Source: Sulfobacillus acidophilus
Lineage (GTDB): Bacteria; Bacillota; Sulfobacillia; Sulfobacillales; Sulfobacillaceae
DNA: 64,000 bases
Assembly (NCBI GenBank): GCA_003023745.1
Contig: PXYV01000009.1
Location: 1 to 64,000 of the forward strand
Reading direction: 5' to 3'
Within the stretch, counting starts at the first letter, position 1; each line of letters starts with the position of its first letter. Below the pieces are notes generated by a model. That model saw only the letters and a program-made list of their open reading frames with translations, was not told the origin of the DNA and made no database searches. This document shows positions 24,791 through 33,946 of this stretch, piece after piece. The translations under genes and the position numbers were made by a program.

Positions 24791-25729
24791 TTAAAGTTTA
24801 CCAACCGCTCGCTTTTGCAAGTAGACCAAAATTCCTTGACTGTTTAAAAAAATGTCGAGCGCTACCGCGCCCACGTCCACCTCCGGATGCCCAATTGCGT
24901 CCAATTCCTGGCGCACCGTGCTAGTAAGCAAGGATTGCACCTCGCTTTGGGTCGAGGTTTCACTGAGCCTTGTCATCATCGCCTGAATGCGTTGGAGGCC
25001 GCGCCGAGTAAAGTCGAACGCCGCCCGGGCAGGCTCCGTCACGCCATAATGAGTATGACATACCCGGCGCGGCCGACGCGACAGCAATCGGTCCAACGTC
25101 TCCAACAGGACATCCGGATTGAAATCGGACGGCGTCGTGGTCGGAAATCCCCACTCAAACGGCCACCCGGTATACGCACGCGTATAGCGAATGCCGACAG
25201 TATCCCCAGAAAACAGGCTGCCCGTGGATTGGTCGATAACGCACAGGTGATGCTTAGCGTGACCTGGGGTATCATAAAATACCAGTTCATGGCCCTTAGC
25301 GTCCAACATCGTCTCATCGCCTTGAGCGACGACGCGTTCTTTTGCCACCGGTTTCACCGGGCCAAAAATATCCTCCGCCTGATCCCCATAGACCGCCTGC
25401 GCGCCAGCGATCAGCCGACTCGGATCAATGATGTGCGGCAGCGCGCGCGGATGGCAATGCAACAGGGCTTTTGGCGAAACTTCCATCATCTGCCCAACTC
25501 CGCCGGCGTGATCGAGGTGCACATGCGTCACAATAATATGGCGTAGATCACTTGGATAGACACCGACTTCTTCCAAGCCTTTAACCAACGCCGGGTGACT
25601 GCGGGCTGATCCCGTCTCCACTAAGACCGGCTCGCGCGCACGAATCACATACGCGCACGATCGGCCCGGACGCCCCTCTTCATATAGATCGATGCCAAAT
25701 ATGTTATCAGTTACCGCAAATACTGCCAC
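24791..25729 (-). CDS. MBL-fold metallo-hydrolase
   Basis: A 312-residue metallo-beta-lactamase-fold hydrolase. THVHLDHAGGVGQMM is the HxHxDH dimetal motif; a later HCHPRALPHI, GHAKHHLCVID and HYGVTEPA provide further His ligands, and SLFSGDTVGIRY the bridging Asp. Such stand-alone members are thioesterases, lactonases or glyoxalase II-like, so the substrate is open. The start is GTG 25729, with GGAGG 8 bases upstream. The reading frame stays open to 25897, but that extension crosses the relic transposon end and is rejected. It is first in a three-gene operon. Confidence 0.82.
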   Translation of the reverse strand: MAVFAVTDNIFGIDLYEEGRPGRSCAYVIRAREPVLVETGSARSHPALVKGLEEVGVYPSDLRHIIVTHVHLDHAGGVGQMMEVSPKALLHCHPRALPHIIDPSRLIAGAQAVYGDQAEDIFGPVKPVAKERVVAQGDETMLDAKGHELVFYDTPGHAKHHLCVIDQSTGSLFSGDTVGIRYTRAYTGWPFEWGFPTTTPSDFNPDVLLETLDRLLSRRPRRVCHTHYGVTEPARAAFDFTRRGLQRIQAMMTRLSETSTQSEVQSLLTSTVRQELDAIGHPEVDVGAVALDIFLNSQGILVYLQKRAVGKL

Positions 25730-25860
25730 GTGTCCCACCTCCCTCTCAGTATAACGCTGGGTTTGTAGGCTCGAACGATGCGAATTTATCAAGCACTCCC
25801 CGAGAGGCATGTTGTCCACACCTCCGCACGCACACTGGCCCACGCGCATGAAGCGCAGCG

Positions 25861-25900
25861 TAAACCGACTACCTTCCGCTAGGGGAATATAAGGCAAGCG
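25861..25900 (+). repeat. Degenerate second copy of the TnpB-element left end
   Basis: This stretch (TAAACCGAC... AGGGGAATATAAGGC) resembles 25971-26008 (TAAAGTCCC... AGGGGGATATCAGGC): both share TAAA, a CCTTC-like step and AGGGGrATATmAGGC. It looks like the relic of an earlier or related insertion whose left end lies 110 bases outside the present one. Confidence 0.4.
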
Positions 25901-26077
25901 GCGAAGCGAAAGTTTTCTCGCACCACGCTCCCACTTTTCGCAATGTGTGCTATCTTACGAATATGCGCCGTAAAGTCCCGGCCTTCAGACAGGGGGATAT
26001 CAGGCGCAGGGGGGCGCGGAGCTTGATGCCCCGTGGCCCCTCGAATCTTGGATACTTATAGAAATCAGTGCTATTCT

Positions 26078-27280
26078 ATGGACATGTTGAAAACCTATCG
26101 CTATCGCCTCTATCCAACGGAAGAACAAGCCGTATTCCTAAACCGCCAGTTTGGGTCCGTGCGGTATGTCTATAATTGGGCATTGGCGTTGGCGACCAAC
26201 ACCTACCAAACCCAAGGCCAGGGGATCACGCGATTTCAGTTAGACAAACGACTCACCGCGCTCAAACAGAAATTGCCGTGGTTAGGTGACGTGGCCTCCC
26301 AGCCCTTGCAACAAGCGTTGGTGCATTTGGACAAAGCATTCACGCGCTTCTTTCGCGAAAAGAAAGGGTACCCGCGTTTTCATTCCAAGCGGGGCAAGCA
26401 AAGTGCCACGTACCCCCAAGGCGTCAAGATCCATTGGGAAAACGGCGTCATCTACCTCCCCAAGGCGGGATGGATCCGGACTGTCTTCAGTCGGCAGTTT
26501 GTCGGTCGCATCAAAACCGTCACCGTCAGTCGCGTGCCCTCGGGCAAGTTCTTCGCATCGGTACTCGTCGAGGACGAAAACCAAGTCCCTGACGCCGTAG
26601 CAGAAACCTGGGAACGTGCCGTCGGCGGTGACCTCGGACTCCACGATTTCTTGGTGCTTTCGACGGGTGAAAAGTATGGACATCCCCAATGGTTGGAGTC
26701 CGAATTATATCGCCTGAAGATCCTTCAGCGGCGATTTGCCAAAACGACGAAGGGGTCAAAGAACCGCGCGAAACTGCGACGGCGCATTGCCCGATTGCAT
26801 GAACGCGTGGCAAATCGGCGACAGGATTTTCTCCACAAACTCAGTACGGACCTCGTGCGCCGATTTGATACCGTCTGTCTCGAAGATTTGAACGTAGCCG
26901 GCATGGTGCGAAACCACGCCTTGGCCCGACACATCGGCCAGTCCGGTTGGGCAGAATTTCGCTGCCAACTGGAATACAAAGCCACCTGGTCTGGCAAACA
27001 TGTGCGCGTCATCGGGCGGTTTGCGCCCTCCTCGCGCCTGTGTTCTTGCGGATACTACAATCATGATCTCACGCTAGCCGACCGCCACTGGGATTGTCCT
27101 GCTTGTGGACGCCACCAGGATCGGGATGTGTTAGCGGCCAATAATATTAAACACTTCGCCTTTGCGAAGCACCTAACAGGGCGGGACACGCCCGGTGAGC
27201 CTGGGGAGCGCCCTCCCGTGGACGAACGGCGAAAGCCCTCAGAAGCGGCGGCGCGACGAAGCAGGAACCCGATGCCGTGA
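26078..27280 (+). CDS. tnpB: RNA-guided endonuclease TnpB
   Basis: A 400-residue OrfB/TnpB nuclease, ancestor type of Cas12. MLKTYRYRLYPTEEQAVFLNRQFG is the N-terminal helix-turn-helix domain. The RuvC residues are D185 (VGGDLGLHDF), E269 (CLEDLNV) and D348 (HQDRDVLAANNI), all intact. The zinc finger CSCG...CPACG lies before the last Asp. It should cleave DNA matching the guide at the 3' end of its omega RNA. I start at ATG 26078 (MDMLKTYR); ATG 26084 is equally possible. Neither has a clear ribosome binding site, and TATAGA 20 bases upstream might be a -10 box of a nearly leaderless mRNA. The gene appears functional. Confidence 0.88.
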   Translation: MDMLKTYRYRLYPTEEQAVFLNRQFGSVRYVYNWALALATNTYQTQGQGITRFQLDKRLTALKQKLPWLGDVASQPLQQALVHLDKAFTRFFREKKGYPRFHSKRGKQSATYPQGVKIHWENGVIYLPKAGWIRTVFSRQFVGRIKTVTVSRVPSGKFFASVLVEDENQVPDAVAETWERAVGGDLGLHDFLVLSTGEKYGHPQWLESELYRLKILQRRFAKTTKGSKNRAKLRRRIARLHERVANRRQDFLHKLSTDLVRRFDTVCLEDLNVAGMVRNHALARHIGQSGWAEFRCQLEYKATWSGKHVRVIGRFAPSSRLCSCGYYNHDLTLADRHWDCPACGRHQDRDVLAANNIKHFAFAKHLTGRDTPGEPGERPPVDERRKPSEAAARRSRNPMP

Positions 27281-27322
27281 GGATCGGGAATCCCCCGGCT
27301 TTAGCTGTGGGGAGGATGTCAA
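27180..27322 (+). ncRNA. TnpB omega RNA (reRNA) scaffold
   Basis: The last 100 bases of tnpB and its 3' flank form nested GC-rich hairpins (for example GGGCG...CGCCC near 27180 and CCCC-GGCTTTAGCTGT-GGGG near 27293-27312) and end at the element terminus GGATGTCAA (27322). In this family the scaffold overlaps the tnpB 3' end, and the bases just outside the element, here CCCATAGATGTTCGCC from 27323, act as guide. The start is approximate. Confidence 0.55.
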
Positions 27323-27473
27323 CCCATAGATGTTCGCCCTCATGAAAATCGGATACGTTCTAGATCGCTCGGTCGAGTGGCGTTGACAAGGCGATGGGTA
27401 TCCCGTGGTGCAGCGAAAATGGGGAGTTAGATCGAGCCGCAAAATCTTAACCATTTGAGAGGAGGCTCTGCGA

Positions 27474-28631
27474 TTGCTGCCGGCAGAACGCATACAACGG
27501 CTTCCCCACCAATTGTTTGCAGCATTGGTGGAACAAGTCGAAACGAAGCGGCGCGAAGGCATCGACGTGATTAATCTCGGTCAAGGCAATCCCGATCAGC
27601 CGACGCCTGAGCATATCATCGAAGCTTTACAGGCAGCTGCAGAAGATCCCACTTACCAGCGCTATATTTCTTTTCGCGGCTTGATGGCCCTGAAGGAAGC
27701 GGTCGCGGCCTGGTACTGGCGGCGTCACGGCGTGACGCTCGATCCAACTCGCCAGGTGGCCATCCTTATCGGCAGTAAAATCGGCTTAGAAGAAATTTCT
27801 TTAGTCCTGTTAAACCCCGGCGACCGTGCGCTGGCGCCTGATCCGGGCTATCCCGACTATCTCTCCGGCATTGCCTTGGCCCAAGGTGAACTTCTTCCCT
27901 GGCATCTTGATCCAGCCAACCAATTCCTGCCCGACCTGGACCAATGGCCCACAGGGGTTCGCTTAGCGTTTCTTAACTACCCCAACAATCCCACGGGCCG
28001 GACTGCGCCAGCGGCTTTCTATGACGCGTGCATCGCCAAAGCCCTCAAACAAGGCACCGTGCTCGCACACGATCTGGCGTATGGCGACATTACGTTTGAC
28101 GGCATCCAGGCCGTGAGCTTGCTGAGCCGGCCCGGCGGCATCGAGGCCGGTGTTGAATTTACCACCTTGTCCAAATCCTATAACATGGCGGGTTGGCGAA
28201 TCGGGTTTGTTGCTGGCAATGCGACCATTATCGAGTACATCGAACTTTTGCAAGACCACTTGCATTGCAGCCAATGGGGCGCCATTCAAGCGGCTGCCCG
28301 CACCGCCTTGCTCGGTCCCGACGATGTGGTGGAAAAGGTCCGGAACCGCTACCAAACCCGCCGCGATGCCTTTATTGCAGCCGCCGCCGAGCAGGGCTGG
28401 CTGATCCCCAAAAGCCAAGGATCCATCTTTCTATGGTGTCCGGTTCCCGCCCGCTACACGTCAATCCAGTGGGCCCAACAATTTTTACAAGACACGGCCG
28501 TCCTCGTCGCCCCGGGAAGCGGATTTGGAACGCATGGCGAGGGCTACATTCGCATTGCTCTGACCGAATCCGCCACGCGCCTTGGTGAAGCGGCCATTCG
28601 GATGGCTCGACTCATCCGCGACCGTGCCTAA
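27474..28631 (+). CDS. Class I/II PLP aminotransferase
   Basis: A 385-residue fold-type I aminotransferase (PatA/DapL/MtnE-like). INLGQGNPDQPTPEHI is the substrate-binding N-terminus, NYPNNPTGR the family signature, HDLAYGDI the Asp/Tyr PLP contacts, and TLSKSYNMAGWRIGF carries the Schiff-base Lys. It interconverts an amino acid and its 2-oxoacid; candidates include N-acetyl-LL-diaminopimelate or methionine-salvage substrates. It starts with TTG at 27474, with GGAGG 8 bases upstream; no better start is available. It lies 151 bases beyond the TnpB element and seems monocistronic. Confidence 0.87.
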   Translation: MLPAERIQRLPHQLFAALVEQVETKRREGIDVINLGQGNPDQPTPEHIIEALQAAAEDPTYQRYISFRGLMALKEAVAAWYWRRHGVTLDPTRQVAILIGSKIGLEEISLVLLNPGDRALAPDPGYPDYLSGIALAQGELLPWHLDPANQFLPDLDQWPTGVRLAFLNYPNNPTGRTAPAAFYDACIAKALKQGTVLAHDLAYGDITFDGIQAVSLLSRPGGIEAGVEFTTLSKSYNMAGWRIGFVAGNATIIEYIELLQDHLHCSQWGAIQAAARTALLGPDDVVEKVRNRYQTRRDAFIAAAAEQGWLIPKSQGSIFLWCPVPARYTSIQWAQQFLQDTAVLVAPGSGFGTHGEGYIRIALTESATRLGEAAIRMARLIRDRA

Positions 28632-28755
28632 GCGCCCAGTCTTTCTAAATGGGAACCATTTCAAGTGTTTCGCGGACGGTGTGCAATCAAAGTCAATTGT
28701 CACGACCATCGTTCCAGAATGCGTGAACCCTAGGCATTGAATGAGGTGAAAACTG

Positions 28756-29979
28756 ATGAAGCGAATCGGCATACTCGGGGGAATCGCTTGTTTAGGGCTG
28801 TCACTGGCCGCTTCGGGCTGGTCTTACACTGCGGGGAGTAGCGCGCACCTGCAAAGAGCGCCTCACATCACCAAGATCTTGACCGTTACGCCACTCGGTC
28901 ATGCATCACCGGAATCGGTCCCCCTGTGGTCTCCCTCGGGCCGCCTGTTCGGCTATAATGTGTCGCCGACCAGCGGCCACGCCGTGATTGGATTGGCACC
29001 CTCGTTCAAAACGTACCCGGTCAATCTCGGCCCAGGTCGCCATCTCGTAGATCTCACAGCTCGTGAGGCAGTCGTGGCGTCGACATCTGATAGGCGCGAC
29101 TGGCTATATCCCCTTCATCATGGCCACTTGGGAAAACCCACTGTCTGGAAAGCAGCAACCGACACCTGGCAGGAGTGGGTAAACACCCAAGCAGGCCCGG
29201 CGATTGTGACGGGTGGGTACCAGCCAAAAACAGTCGCCTTGACCGAGTCAACGGGAATCCACATTCCCCTTTCGCCCAGCCAGGTGTTTGTGTCGCCCGA
29301 CGGCGAGTACGGTGCTGCGGTCGGCGGACAGCGCCTTCGTCGCAACGTCGACGGTGGCCAGGCTCTCTCCCCCAGTTTATATCAACCGAGTCCGGTAACT
29401 GGTCCCATCATCCTCTGGGCCTTTGATGCCGCGACCCCGCACGTAATCGCGACCATCCATTTGCCGAAAGTCCACCTGACGAAAGCCGCGCGAGGCGCCT
29501 ATGTAGGATATATCGCCTTTTCTTTGAATAACCGCTATCTCGCTGTATCCGTCGCCGGAAACTCCCCAATTGGAGATCGGTTGATTGGCAAAACCTTTAT
29601 CTATCGTGTTCGAACCGGGACCTTAGTGGGCGTCGCCCCGTACGGCAATGGGATGATGTGGGCCATCGACTCAAGATACCTGTGGCTGGGTACGCCACTA
29701 CCCCAAGGTCAGGGCACCGACAAACTGGTGAACGTCCGCGGAAAAAGTGTGTGGAGCTGGTCCACCGACGATAGTCCCAGCATCGGTACCGGACTTTCAG
29801 GCAAAAGCCTCATCGTTTTAAAGGACCATCGCCTGGGCGTGTGGAACAAGCAGAGCGGTTTTCACGCATTGAGCAAACGAAGGATGACAGCGCCCGTCGC
29901 GCAATTCCCAGCCCCCAGCGCATCCGCCATCTTGATGAACGACAATGGGGAAATGATAGGCTGCGCTCTAAAACACTAA
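28756..29979 (+). CDS. Secreted beta-propeller-like protein of unknown function
   Basis: A 407-residue protein with a signal peptide (MKRIGILGGIACLGLSLAASGWSYTAGS). I do not recognise a named family. The sequence reads like WD40/YVTN-type blades: PLWSPSGRLFGYNV, VFVSPDGEYGAAVGG, IAFSLNNRYLAVSVAGN and GMMWAIDSRYLWLGT are evenly spaced blade-edge segments. It is likely outside the membrane, as a binding or sensor protein. GAGGTG precedes the ATG at 28756. It stands alone between the aminotransferase and M20 genes, the latter convergent. Confidence 0.65.
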   Translation: MKRIGILGGIACLGLSLAASGWSYTAGSSAHLQRAPHITKILTVTPLGHASPESVPLWSPSGRLFGYNVSPTSGHAVIGLAPSFKTYPVNLGPGRHLVDLTAREAVVASTSDRRDWLYPLHHGHLGKPTVWKAATDTWQEWVNTQAGPAIVTGGYQPKTVALTESTGIHIPLSPSQVFVSPDGEYGAAVGGQRLRRNVDGGQALSPSLYQPSPVTGPIILWAFDAATPHVIATIHLPKVHLTKAARGAYVGYIAFSLNNRYLAVSVAGNSPIGDRLIGKTFIYRVRTGTLVGVAPYGNGMMWAIDSRYLWLGTPLPQGQGTDKLVNVRGKSVWSWSTDDSPSIGTGLSGKSLIVLKDHRLGVWNKQSGFHALSKRRMTAPVAQFPAPSASAILMNDNGEMIGCALKH

Positions 29980-30095
29980 AAGAGCGCAACCGTCTAGAAC
30001 CAAAGGTCCAACGATACGCAACTAATGGGCAATGGCAGCGTCGCCGCAATGCGAGCCGGTTGGCGGCACAAGACCCTCCAACCGGTGGACCCGCG

Positions 30096-31280
30096 CTATG
30101 CGGGCAAATCGGGACCACTCACGGCAAATTCGCTTTTTACCAGAGCCAAAAAGTCTGGGTCGAACATCAAATCCACCCCCGCGTGCGCCAGCGCTTCAGC
30201 CATATGCAACATGGCCTGCTGGGCTTCATCCGATCCCGCATAATCCCGCATACGGATGGAGTGGCCAGGCGTTCCCTGCGGCGCAATCGCAAGGTACGGG
30301 TGAATGGCGGGGATAGCGAGACTGACATTGCCAATATCCGACGAGCCGGTGCCCCCTTTTAATATCGGTTCTTCTAGCGGATGGCCCAGGGATTGAAGAT
30401 ATTCACCGACCCGGGTCGCTAGGGTATGATTATTCTTACGCTCGCTGTACAGCGGCCCTTCCGCAAACGTGACGGTGCAGCCGGTCGCCAACGCCGCCCC
30501 CTCTGCACACGCGCGCACCCGTTCCAATAGAGCCCTAGTGTCGTCGGAGGTAATCGCCCGAACTAACATTTCGGCTTCCGTAAAATCAGGAATCACGTTG
30601 GCGGCCGAGCCCCCGTGACGAATAATTCCGTGCAAGCGCGACGTTTCCGCGATGTGCTGGCGCATGCCGTCCACCGCCACAAAAAACTGAATCATGGCAG
30701 CCAGTGCGTTGCGGCCTTGCTGGGGACTGCCGGCGGCATGCGCTGCGACCCCGTGAAACTGCACGGTGAGCTCCACTACGGCCGTGGAATGACGCCACAT
30801 CATCGTTGTCGAACCCGGATGAAACATGAGGGCTGCATCGACCTCCGTGAACACTCCGGCTTCAAGCTCGATAATTTTACCGCCGTCCTTTTCTTCTCCC
30901 GGCGTACCAATGACTTGCACCGTTCCTGGCAGGTCGGTGCCTAGCGACGCCAACGCCGCCCCCGCGGCCAAACCACCTGCCGCGATCAAATTGTGTCCAC
31001 AAGCATGGCCAATCTCCGGCAACGCGTCATACTCCAAGAGAAATGCCACGACCGGCTTTTCAGCTCCCATCTCTCCAAGAAAGGCCGTATCCATGCCGGC
31101 TAGCGGCTTACGCACACGAAATCCGCGCTCACTGAGAAACTCGGTGATCCACTGAGCTGCCTGATGTTCATTAAGCGAGGTTTCTGGATTGTCATGAATT
31201 TTGTGGCTTAACTGGATGATAGGCTCAGCTAGGTCATGGATTGCCTGTGAAACTTTCCGATGTGCGTCTTCTAAATACAC
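30096..31280 (-). CDS. M20 family amidohydrolase (peptidase M20D)
   Basis: A 394-residue dinuclear zinc hydrolase of the M20D/aminoacylase group (HipO, AbgB, ILR1-like). GHACGHNLIAAGG and VIGTPGEEKDGGK are metal-ligand motifs; HPGSTTMMWRHSTAVVELTVQFHGVAAHAAGSPQQGRNALAAM is the dimerisation domain with the conserved HAxxxPxxGxNAL pattern. It should release the amino acid from an N-acyl or p-aminobenzoyl conjugate in the cytoplasm. The start is GTG 31280 with GGAGGGGTGGC upstream. It is monocistronic. Confidence 0.87.
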   Translation of the reverse strand: MYLEDAHRKVSQAIHDLAEPIIQLSHKIHDNPETSLNEHQAAQWITEFLSERGFRVRKPLAGMDTAFLGEMGAEKPVVAFLLEYDALPEIGHACGHNLIAAGGLAAGAALASLGTDLPGTVQVIGTPGEEKDGGKIIELEAGVFTEVDAALMFHPGSTTMMWRHSTAVVELTVQFHGVAAHAAGSPQQGRNALAAMIQFFVAVDGMRQHIAETSRLHGIIRHGGSAANVIPDFTEAEMLVRAITSDDTRALLERVRACAEGAALATGCTVTFAEGPLYSERKNNHTLATRVGEYLQSLGHPLEEPILKGGTGSSDIGNVSLAIPAIHPYLAIAPQGTPGHSIRMRDYAGSDEAQQAMLHMAEALAHAGVDLMFDPDFLALVKSEFAVSGPDLPA

Positions 31281-31425
31281 GCCACCCCTCCGTTCGTCGA
31301 TAGCTGTGCGCTCGGGCTTTCAACTCTTCATGACATCGTACCACGATAACAATTGACCTGGCGCGGTCGGCAGGATTTTATCCAGTCCCGGCGAACTGTA
31401 TCTTCACAAATTATGGGATAAGGTC

Positions 31426-32022
31426 GTGATCGCAGTGCAAGAAGTTCAGACCGCTGCAAAGGCGCAAATGGAGCCATTAATCCCTTATAAACGGCTGACC
31501 TGGTGGGTCTTAGCCCTCCCCGCGCTTTTGGTGGTGGCGCTCATCACCCGCCGCTTCTATCTCTTGCTGCTCTGCCACGTCATGGGCGGCTGTCTATGGA
31601 CCGGTGCCGACATCTTCTTGGGTTTCATTTTGGGCCCGGTGTGGCGACACTTGGAACCGGGCCAGCGCATCGCCGTACAACGGCGGCTCGTCCCCAACAC
31701 ATTTTTGTACATGCCCGTCTTAGCCATTACAACCGGCACAGCCGGATGGTACGTGGCCCATCACGACGGCTTTGCCACGATTCATAGCGCCATCTTTCCT
31801 TGGATTGTGGCGGCAGGTGCAGTCACTTTGATTCTTACGGTGGTCGGTTTGGGACTTTTGTTGCCGACGAACTTGCGGATGTTGAACGAATTGCGAAAAC
31901 CTAATCCCAACCCCGATCTGTTGCGGCGTTGGACCTTTCGCACCCGCTGGCTGGCTCTGGTGCAAGGACTCTTCCAGATTGTTATTATGCTAGTGATGGC
32001 CTATCTCGCAATCGCACCCTAA
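31426..32022 (+). CDS. Multi-pass membrane protein
   Basis: A 198-residue integral membrane protein with about five hydrophobic segments (LTWWVLALPALLVVALI, FYLLLLCHVMGGCLWTGADIFLGFILG, FLYMPVLAITTGTAGWYV, FPWIVAAGAVTLILTVVGLGLLL, LALVQGLFQIVIMLVMAYLAI). The pattern resembles small CopD/DUF2269-like proteins, but I cannot assign a function. The GTG at 31426 has only a weak site; ATG 31471 (MEPLIPYKRLTWW) with AAAGG upstream is a good alternative. It precedes the M61 peptidase by 64 bases. Confidence 0.65.
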   Translation: MIAVQEVQTAAKAQMEPLIPYKRLTWWVLALPALLVVALITRRFYLLLLCHVMGGCLWTGADIFLGFILGPVWRHLEPGQRIAVQRRLVPNTFLYMPVLAITTGTAGWYVAHHDGFATIHSAIFPWIVAAGAVTLILTVVGLGLLLPTNLRMLNELRKPNPNPDLLRRWTFRTRWLALVQGLFQIVIMLVMAYLAIAP

Positions 32023-32085
32023 GTTAGGGAATGCCAGCGCGATGGCCTGCATTGTGGCACTTTATGAGAGACGGAGGAGTTCCAT

Positions 32086-33897
32086 TTGCCTAGCCCCACA
32101 TTTCATTTTACCGTTGACTGCCGTGAACCAGGTTATCACGTCTACCACATGACCCTGGCGATTTCTGACCTTCCACCCGGTCGCCATACGCTCACATTGC
32201 CGGTCTGGACACCCGGCGCGTATGAAGTGCAGGATTTTGCCCGACACGTGTTCGATATGACTGTGCATCAAAGCAATCAACCGTTGGAGTGCTATCACCT
32301 GAAGAAAAATCAGTGGGGATTTGATACCTTCGAAGAAAGTACGATTACTGTCCGGTATCAAGTCTTTGCGTTTGAACTAGGGGTGGACACCAGCCACCTC
32401 GATCAGTCACACGCATATTTCAATGGGGCGCAGTTGTTCTTGCTGACCGATCAATACAAAGATTATTCCTATGACGTCACCATTATGGCGCCCCCGACTT
32501 GGCACGTGTCCACGGGATTGGACCGGATCAACGGCGATCCTTGGCGTTATCAGGCGTCAAACTATGATGTCCTAATTGATTCCCCGGTGGAAGTCGGCAC
32601 GCATCGGCAAATTTTCTTCGATGTTGACCAAAAACCGCACGAGCTTGCGGTGTGGGGTCACGGCAACGAAGATGTGGACCGCTTAGCGGCGGACATCAAA
32701 GCGATTGTTGAAGCACAGCGTGACCTGTTTGGAGCACTCCCCTATCAACATTATACATTCATCCTACACCTTTCTGATCGGGGCACCGGAGGGCTGGAAC
32801 ACCTCAACTCAACCACCTGTGGTACGGCGCGGTTTGCCTATCAATCCCGAAAAAAATACCGACACGTATTACAATTGATATCGCATGAATTCTTTCATTT
32901 GTGGAATGTTAAGCGTATTCATCCCGAGATGTTAGGCCCCTTTGATTATAATCAGGAGGTCTATACACGACTCTTATGGGCAATGGAAGGTTTCACCGAC
33001 TATTTTGCGTCCTTGACACTGCGCTACGCTAACCTCTTTAGCGTCAAGGAATACCTGAACAATTTGGCCGACAGCATCAAAGCTTACGAAAAGTTACCGG
33101 GACGGCTGGTGCAAAGTTTGGCAGAATCCAGTTTTGATACCTGGATTAAGCTGTACAAGCCCGATGCCGATTCACCCAATCGAACCATTTCCTATTACCT
33201 CAAAGGTGATCTGGTGGGCACCTGTCTGGATTTGGAGATTCGCCAGCGTACTGCCGGCCAGTATGGTCTGGACGAAGTTCTACGCCGGCTGTATGCGCGC
33301 TATGGCGCTCACGGAGTCGGATTTCCAGAATCCGTATACCAAGAAACGGTAGAAGAGGTGGCGAGTTCCTCGTTTCAAGAGTTTTTTCAAGATTACATCG
33401 AAGGTACGCGCCCCATCTCCTTTGAACACTTCCTGGGCTATGTGGGGCTCACAGTAGAACGGCAATACAAAAATCCGGATCCCGACGAGGACCACGACTC
33501 AGACAATCGGCGCCGGGAAGAACCTGTTGCTTGGCTAGGTGCCGATGTCGAAGTAAAGGATGGGCATCGGTTAATTATTAAACACAGCTATGCAAACGGA
33601 CCAGCTGCAGATCGCCTTAACCCCGCGGACGAAGTGATTGCCATCAACGGCTTTCAAGTCACCTCCGAGGACGCGCTGAAGAACCGCATCGCGCAAGATT
33701 TCAGGATCGGCGAAACGGTGGACGTGGCCTTCTTTCGCCTAGGCGAACTTAAGCATGTGCCCGTCACCTTAGCGGCGGCTCCCCCGGATGACGTCAGCAT
33801 CAAACCGGTATCGAATCCGTCGCCCGCTCAAATCGCTTTGTATGAAAAGTGGCTGAACGCGTCGTGGGAACCAGTGTCGCCCGCGCATGCGGATTAA
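32086..33897 (+). CDS. M61 family glycyl aminopeptidase with PDZ domain
   Basis: A 603-residue peptidase of family M61. Residues 1-170 are the N-terminal beta domain (FHFTVDCREPGYHVYHMTLAISDLPPGRHTLTLPVWTPGAYEVQDF). The catalytic gluzincin site is SHEFFHLWNVKRIHP (HExxH), followed by EGFTDYFASL with the third zinc ligand. A PDZ domain occupies about residues 480-580 (GADVEVKDGHRLIIKHSYANGPAADRLNPADEVIAINGFQV). No signal peptide is evident. It starts with TTG at 32086 behind GGAGGAG. It probably trims peptides with N-terminal Gly or Ala. A strong terminator follows. Confidence 0.9.
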   Translation: MPSPTFHFTVDCREPGYHVYHMTLAISDLPPGRHTLTLPVWTPGAYEVQDFARHVFDMTVHQSNQPLECYHLKKNQWGFDTFEESTITVRYQVFAFELGVDTSHLDQSHAYFNGAQLFLLTDQYKDYSYDVTIMAPPTWHVSTGLDRINGDPWRYQASNYDVLIDSPVEVGTHRQIFFDVDQKPHELAVWGHGNEDVDRLAADIKAIVEAQRDLFGALPYQHYTFILHLSDRGTGGLEHLNSTTCGTARFAYQSRKKYRHVLQLISHEFFHLWNVKRIHPEMLGPFDYNQEVYTRLLWAMEGFTDYFASLTLRYANLFSVKEYLNNLADSIKAYEKLPGRLVQSLAESSFDTWIKLYKPDADSPNRTISYYLKGDLVGTCLDLEIRQRTAGQYGLDEVLRRLYARYGAHGVGFPESVYQETVEEVASSSFQEFFQDYIEGTRPISFEHFLGYVGLTVERQYKNPDPDEDHDSDNRRREEPVAWLGADVEVKDGHRLIIKHSYANGPAADRLNPADEVIAINGFQVTSEDALKNRIAQDFRIGETVDVAFFRLGELKHVPVTLAAAPPDDVSIKPVSNPSPAQIALYEKWLNASWEPVSPAHAD

Positions 33898-33907
33898 TTG
33901 AGTGTAG

Positions 33908-33931
33908 GGCGGGAGGCTTGGCCTTCCCGCC
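33908..33931. terminator. Bidirectional terminator hairpin
   Basis: GGCGGGAGGC, loop TTG, then GCCT-T-CCCGCC: ten pairs with one bulged T. It lies exactly between the convergent M61 and S53 genes and can serve both strands. Confidence 0.7.
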
Positions 33932-33946
33932 TTAGTCTTTGCAGGT

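Larger units (their letters stand above)
25964..27322 (+). mobile_element. TnpB-only IS200/IS605-family element
   Basis: The left end shows an inverted repeat TGCGCC (25964-25969) / GGCGCA (26003-26008) around GGCCTTCAGACAGGGGGAT. The right end is the GC-rich terminus with GGCTTTAGCTGTGGGGAGGATGTCAA finishing at 27322, typical of IS605/IS1341 group elements. Only tnpB is carried; there is no TnpA transposase here. The element sits between the MBL operon and an aminotransferase gene and interrupts neither. Exact ends cannot be fixed without an empty site for comparison. Confidence 0.7.

Noticed and set aside
25730-25897. N-terminal extension of the MBL-fold hydrolase
   Set aside because: It runs into transposon-end sequence, and GTG 25729 has a clear ribosome binding site.
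28647-28661. AAATGG-GAA-CCATTT hairpin after the PLP aminotransferase
   Set aside because: The stem is only six A/T-rich pairs and lacks a T run, so I do not call it a terminator.
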